Below, piece after piece: positions 60,637-64,000 of a stretch of DNA of 64,000 bases. Under the pieces are notes generated by a model. That model made no database searches. It had not been told where the DNA came from and was given only the letters and a program-made list of their open reading frames with translations. A program made the position numbers and the translations under genes. Position 1 is the stretch's first letter; the number at the start of each line of letters is the position of its first letter. Source of the DNA: Palsa-189 sp963803735 (GTDB lineage Bacteria; Acidobacteriota; Terriglobia; Acidiferrales; UBA7541); NCBI GenBank assembly GCA_963803735.1, contig CAWDNV010000019.1:1-64000 (forward strand). Direction: 5' to 3'.

Positions 60637-61482
60637 ATGGCTCGTCGTAATCAAACGCCGCAGCAGCCCGCCTATCGCGATGCTCTCTTCATGGAAAGCG
60701 TCGCAGCGCGGCCGGTGCGCATCCTTACCGAATATCTGGACCCTCTTGTTCGATTGCGGCGCGAAGAGGTCGGCGACACCATCGTGATGTTTGGATCGGC
60801 GCGGATTGTCGGGCGCGACCGGGCCCTGGCCCATCTGCGGCGTCTCAAGAGCCTCAAGGGGAAGCAAACCCCCCGTCGTCGTCTGGCCCTCCGCGATGCC
60901 CGCGCGGCTCTATCGATGTCCCGCTATTACGAAGAGGCCCGTGAACTTGCGCACCGCATCACCGCGTGGTCCCTCACCCTGGGCGAACATCCACGCCGTT
61001 TCGTAATCTGTTCCGGCGGCGGGCCCGGCATCATGGAGGCCGCCAACCGCGGCGCAGCCGAAGCCGGCGGCAAAACGGTCGGTCTCTCCATCGAACTGCC
61101 GCACGAGCAATGGCCTAACTCCTACATCAGCCCCGGTCTCAATTTTCAGTTCCACTATTTCTTCATGCGCAAGTTGTGGTTTGCCCAACTCGCCAAAGCG
61201 CTCATCGTTTTTCCCGGTGGCTTCGGCACCATGGATGAACTCTGGGAGATGCTTACATTGATGCAGACCGGCAAGCTGCAGCGCCGCAATCTGATCCTGA
61301 TTTACGGGCGCCGCTACTGGCATCGCGTAATCGATTGGCGAGAGATGCTCAATTGGGGCACCATCAATCGGCGAGAATACAATTTGCTCCAGTTTGCAGA
61401 TAGCGTCGACGAGGCCTTCGAACGCATCCGCAGCGGCCTGGAAGAGTTCCAGATGTCCCCGGATACCCTGTTTAGCGAGTAG
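60637..61482 (+). CDS. LOG-family (TIGR00730-like) nucleotide phosphoribohydrolase
   Basis: A 281-residue Rossmann-type protein. VICSGGGPGIMEAANRGAAE near residue 125 and VFPGGFGTMDELWEMLTLMQ near 190 are the two LOG signature motifs; members remove ribose 5'-phosphate from cytokinin-type or purine nucleotides. An N-terminal extension of ~100 residues (PVRILTEYLDPLVRLRREEV) precedes the core, as in the longer LOG-like bacterial proteins. Start ATG 60637 follows GGAGGATTC. Confidence 0.87.
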   Translation: MARRNQTPQQPAYRDALFMESVAARPVRILTEYLDPLVRLRREEVGDTIVMFGSARIVGRDRALAHLRRLKSLKGKQTPRRRLALRDARAALSMSRYYEEARELAHRITAWSLTLGEHPRRFVICSGGGPGIMEAANRGAAEAGGKTVGLSIELPHEQWPNSYISPGLNFQFHYFFMRKLWFAQLAKALIVFPGGFGTMDELWEMLTLMQTGKLQRRNLILIYGRRYWHRVIDWREMLNWGTINRREYNLLQFADSVDEAFERIRSGLEEFQMSPDTLFSE

Positions 61483-61616
61483 GTCAGAGGATAAAACGCA
61501 GCCACTCTTACGGTAATTTGAGCATGGGTGAATTCCCGCCCAACGGCATCCTAGCTGTGGAGATAGCGGACACTCAGCTAACTCAGCCCGGTCCATCATT
61601 TATGGGAGGAGAACTC

Positions 61617-61910
61617 ATGCTAGGAAAGCAATTTCTCGGTCGCATCATTCTCACCACTGCGTTCGGCGGCGGCTTGCTGCTTGCGTCTGCCGCCGTGCCG
61701 GCGCGAGCAGACCGGGATTGGTCGGGCGACTGTCATAGGCGGCTCGAACAAGCACGCGCGAAACTTGATCGCGACATTGCTCGTCATGGCGAGCGGAGTC
61801 GGGAAGTTGAACGTGATCGCGATCGCATGGAGGATGTGCGCCGTTGGTGCCGCGATCACCACGCGGATTGGGATCACGACCGCTTTGACGAAGGGGACCG
61901 CAGGCGCTGA
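61617..61910 (+). CDS. Small exported Arg/Asp-rich protein
   Basis: A 97-residue secreted protein: signal peptide (ending near PARAD), then a strongly charged helical region (RRLEQARAKLDRDIARHGER, EVERDRDRMEDVRRW). Two Cys (SGDCHRR and RWCRDHH) could pair. GGGAGGAG precedes ATG 61617. Family unknown. A strong terminator follows. Confidence 0.65.
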   Translation: MLGKQFLGRIILTTAFGGGLLLASAAVPARADRDWSGDCHRRLEQARAKLDRDIARHGERSREVERDRDRMEDVRRWCRDHHADWDHDRFDEGDRRR

Positions 61911-61941
61911 GTCGAGAGACACAGATCCCAACAACTAACTC

Positions 61942-61983
61942 AGGCCGGACCGGGTCCAGTCACAATGCCCGGTCCGGCCTTTT
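61942..61983 (+). terminator. Intrinsic terminator (13-bp stem)
   Basis: AGGCCGGACCGGG and CCCGGTCCGGCCT are perfect arms around a 13-nt loop, followed by TTTTCG on the plus strand. It ends the small exported gene and overlaps the end of the convergent zinc-ribbon gene. Confidence 0.85.
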
Positions 61984-61985
61984 CG

Positions 61986-62306
61986 TTAGTTCAGAACCGC
62001 TACTGGTTCCTCTGTGAAAATCGCCTCGAAGCGCCGCTTTTCATCGCGGTCGTGCACCAACACGATCGGAGCAACCTGCAGCGACTTGCGGCAGGTCTTG
62101 CAAGTAGCCGCTTCGCCATGTATGTCCTGCAGGAAGCCGTCGATGAAGTGATATTCCGCAAGCGCCCGGCGGGCCGCTTTCATTCCTTTGTGCCCGCAGG
62201 ACGGACAGACAAACTCCACGAAATCTTCCTGCGGATCCCGATCCAACGCGGCCCAACCGGTAAAACGAACCCCTACGATCTCTTCCGAATGAGAAGTGCG
62301 ATTCAT
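61986..62306 (-). CDS. Zinc-ribbon protein, 106 residues
   Basis: A small cytoplasmic protein with two Cys pairs (VCPSCGHKGMKA and ATCKTCRKSL) forming a probable zinc ribbon, and an acidic C-terminus. ATG 62306 with GAGGTTGGCT in front is preferred over one four codons upstream. No function recognised. The gap to the next gene (62307-62474) holds nothing recognised. Confidence 0.6.
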   Translation of the reverse strand: MNRTSHSEEIVGVRFTGWAALDRDPQEDFVEFVCPSCGHKGMKAARRALAEYHFIDGFLQDIHGEAATCKTCRKSLQVAPIVLVHDRDEKRRFEAIFTEEPVAVLN

Positions 62307-62474
62307 AGCCAACCTCAATTCTATGATTTATGGATTAACGACAGACGTATAGATGCGAGTTCGCAGGGAATTGATGCAGCTTGCCGAAGTTTTTTAGCTT
62401 CTCGGCTAATCCGAATCGTTAGAAGAGGCTGCGGGAGAGTATCGGCCCTCGAATATCCCTTCGGACTCGGATTT

Positions 62475-63623
62475 CTAAAGTAAAGGTTCCCCGGAGTAGT
62501 TGGAAATGACCCTTCGGGCCTCGTCTCGAAGCCGCAATACTTCAGCCAAGTCGCGTCCATTCGCGGCGGCGGAGGGGACAAGAGCAGGACAGATGGTCAC
62601 AGTGATTCGCGAAGGTCTAGGCAGCCAAGTGCCATCCCGCAGGAAGCGGCGGGCGCCACGCAGGGCCACAGGGACGATTGGCCGGCCGGTCTTGACCGCC
62701 GCTCGGAACGCTCCCGATTGAAAGGGGCGCACCCCGGGTTGCGCTGTGAATGTCCCCTCCGCGAAGATAAACAAAGATTCGCCTCGAAGCAGGGCCTGCT
62801 CCATTTGCTCTGCTAGGCGCGACCGCTCCCGCAGCTTGCCGCGCTCGAAGGCGAAATGCCCGATTTTGCGCAGAAAAGTCCCGATGAAAAGCATATCGTT
62901 GATTTCGTTCTTAGCCACAAAATGATAGTTCGTTTCGAATAGCGCCATCACCACCAGCACATCGCTATAGCTGGTGTGATTGCTTACGTAGATGCACGCA
63001 CCATAAGCATCGATGTGCTCCCGTCCTTCCAGACCAATCCGGCAGCCGACGAGCCAAAAATAAAGTCGCAGGGCTATGGTGGTCATGCGTGCCGCCGGCT
63101 GTCCCCGCGGCATCAGGTGCAGTATGAGCCACGCCAACACCACCCAGAGCACAAACACCGTCGCGGCATAAAACGCGTAAATCGCCTCGAAAAGCCGCCG
63201 AACGCCGCCGACAGGCTGAGCAGCAGCGTCATCTTCAGTGCGTGTCTCCAAGACGCCTTGGACCGGGCGCGAGCCAGTCACAGCAGGATTACGCTCGCGA
63301 TCGTCCAACTCTGCTGTGGGAACCTCGACTGTGTCGGCGCTTTCGCTGCCCTGTGCCCCGGCGAGTGCCGCGATGACATTTTCGACAGTCTTGGCTTCCG
63401 CAATCGCAGCTTCCGGAATCGGCATCCCCAGAGTTCGTTCGAGGCGCGACAAAAGCTCGACTCGCTCGATGCTTCCGAGCCCGAGATCGCTATCCAGGAT
63501 CGCGGATGCCTTCAGAGTTGCGCTCGCTTCAGGATTGCCTAATTCGCGCAGGAGGTCGCGAACGGTCCCTAAGACCTGGGCTTCGATCTTCGTGCGGCCT
63601 GAGCGCGGGATGAGGGTCGCCAC
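62475..63623 (-). CDS. Acyl carrier protein fused to a PlsC-type acyltransferase
   Basis: A 382-residue fusion. Residues 10-95 form an ACP with the phosphopantetheine Ser in DSDLGLGSIERVELLSRLE; residues ~135-165 are a membrane segment (AFYAATVFVLWVVLAWLILH); residues ~190-365 are a PlsC acyltransferase with the catalytic NHTSYSD box near 212 and FAEGTFT near 275. PlsC enzymes acylate lysophosphatidic acid. The covalent ACP suggests channelling of acyl groups from its own ACP, which is inference. No partner gene for phospholipid synthesis is adjacent. Confidence 0.85.
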   Translation of the reverse strand: MATLIPRSGRTKIEAQVLGTVRDLLRELGNPEASATLKASAILDSDLGLGSIERVELLSRLERTLGMPIPEAAIAEAKTVENVIAALAGAQGSESADTVEVPTAELDDRERNPAVTGSRPVQGVLETRTEDDAAAQPVGGVRRLFEAIYAFYAATVFVLWVVLAWLILHLMPRGQPAARMTTIALRLYFWLVGCRIGLEGREHIDAYGACIYVSNHTSYSDVLVVMALFETNYHFVAKNEINDMLFIGTFLRKIGHFAFERGKLRERSRLAEQMEQALLRGESLFIFAEGTFTAQPGVRPFQSGAFRAAVKTGRPIVPVALRGARRFLRDGTWLPRPSRITVTICPALVPSAAANGRDLAEVLRLRDEARRVISNYSGEPLL

Positions 63624-64000
63624 AGCCGGATTCTACTCAATTAGAGGGTTTTCTGTGTGCAGCGTGACCGATAGCGGTTTCCTAACAGGCTCTGGCTGCC
63701 AGGAAGGCCACCCGAGAAAGGGCCGCGGCACACAGGCCAACTGCTTTAGGAATAAAGGGTTATCGTAAGAAGGTTTAAGTGGGTTGGGAAGCTGCCTACG
63801 ACTTCGATCTCTCGGAGCCGTCGTCCCCGCAGCGGCTCCCAACCCGGCCATGATCATCGCAATCGCCTGCGATCCGGCCAATGGATCGCTAGCCCTAAAA
63901 AGAGGGTACCGGCGTTTTAGTACGAACGGTTGTCTCGGGTTTGAGATCGCCTTCACTTGGTCGAGCCACTGCGTGCCGTACGATGGGTCAGGCGCAGTGT
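63624..64000. other. 377-bp window end without a recognised gene
   Basis: Contains the promoter side of the ACP-acyltransferase gene. A 107-codon minus-strand frame (63633-63956) has no ribosome site, signal peptide or recognisable domain and is left out. Confidence 0.4.

Noticed and set aside
63633..63956. 107-codon minus-strand frame at the window end
   Set aside because: No ribosome site, domain, signal peptide or neighbour supports it.

Overview
The window looks like an Acidobacteriota chromosome with an integrative and conjugative element (ICE) at its left end. The phylum call is an inference. It rests on an exported protein of the 'acidobacterial VWFA-related' type at 59327-60496, three DUF6152-like exported proteins, and many secreted proteins of unknown role beside ordinary housekeeping genes.

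Region 1 (1-20213) is the distal part of the ICE, cut off by the window start. In order it holds: VirB4-like ATPase, VirB5-like protein, VirB6, VirB8, a VirB9-like protein in two pieces, VirB10, a MoxR-type AAA+ ATPase, a TraD-type coupling protein, a DUF4400-like membrane protein, a winged-helix protein, a small protein, a candidate oriT (hairpin plus 13-bp iterons), and a MobH/TraI_2 relaxase. Accessory genes follow: a broken beta-clamp (dnaN) paralogue, a frameshifted SWIM zinc-finger protein, several unknown small proteins, an AAA+/winged-helix ATPase and a tyrosine integrase. The integrase lies against the 3' end of tRNA-Pro(CGG), the likely attachment site. From about 13.7 to 17.4 kb the intergenic leaders share a CCCACAAACC / CCACAAAnAAGGAG motif and several perfect hairpins.

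Region 2 (20214-34650) holds thioredoxin 2, a cyclase-family hydrolase, GH15 glycosidase, and a run of mostly exported proteins: an RskA-like domain protein, isochorismatase-fold protein, double GlcG/HbpS-like protein, methyltransferase, cupin, metallo-beta-lactamase-fold hydrolase and DUF6282-like amidohydrolase. DUF6152-like genes paired with a second exported family occur here twice, and a third time at 41.5-42.8 kb.

Region 3 (34.6-49.4 kb) is housekeeping: pyrE, a Ser/Thr kinase with TPRs, thrS, dcd, infC-rpmI-rplT-pheS-pheT, zapA, a probable 6S RNA and ymdB. infC appears to start at an AUC codon.

Region 4 (49.4-59.3 kb) has the gene order of a replication-origin neighbourhood: dnaA, dnaN, gyrB, gyrA, without recF. 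dnaA is preceded by ATTTCCACA boxes. The chromosomal dnaN reads with an apparent one-base insertion at its most conserved motif. The remainder (59.3-64 kb) holds the VWFA protein, a LOG-family protein, small exported and zinc-ribbon proteins, and an ACP-acyltransferase fusion.

All family names come from reading the translated sequence; no database search was run.
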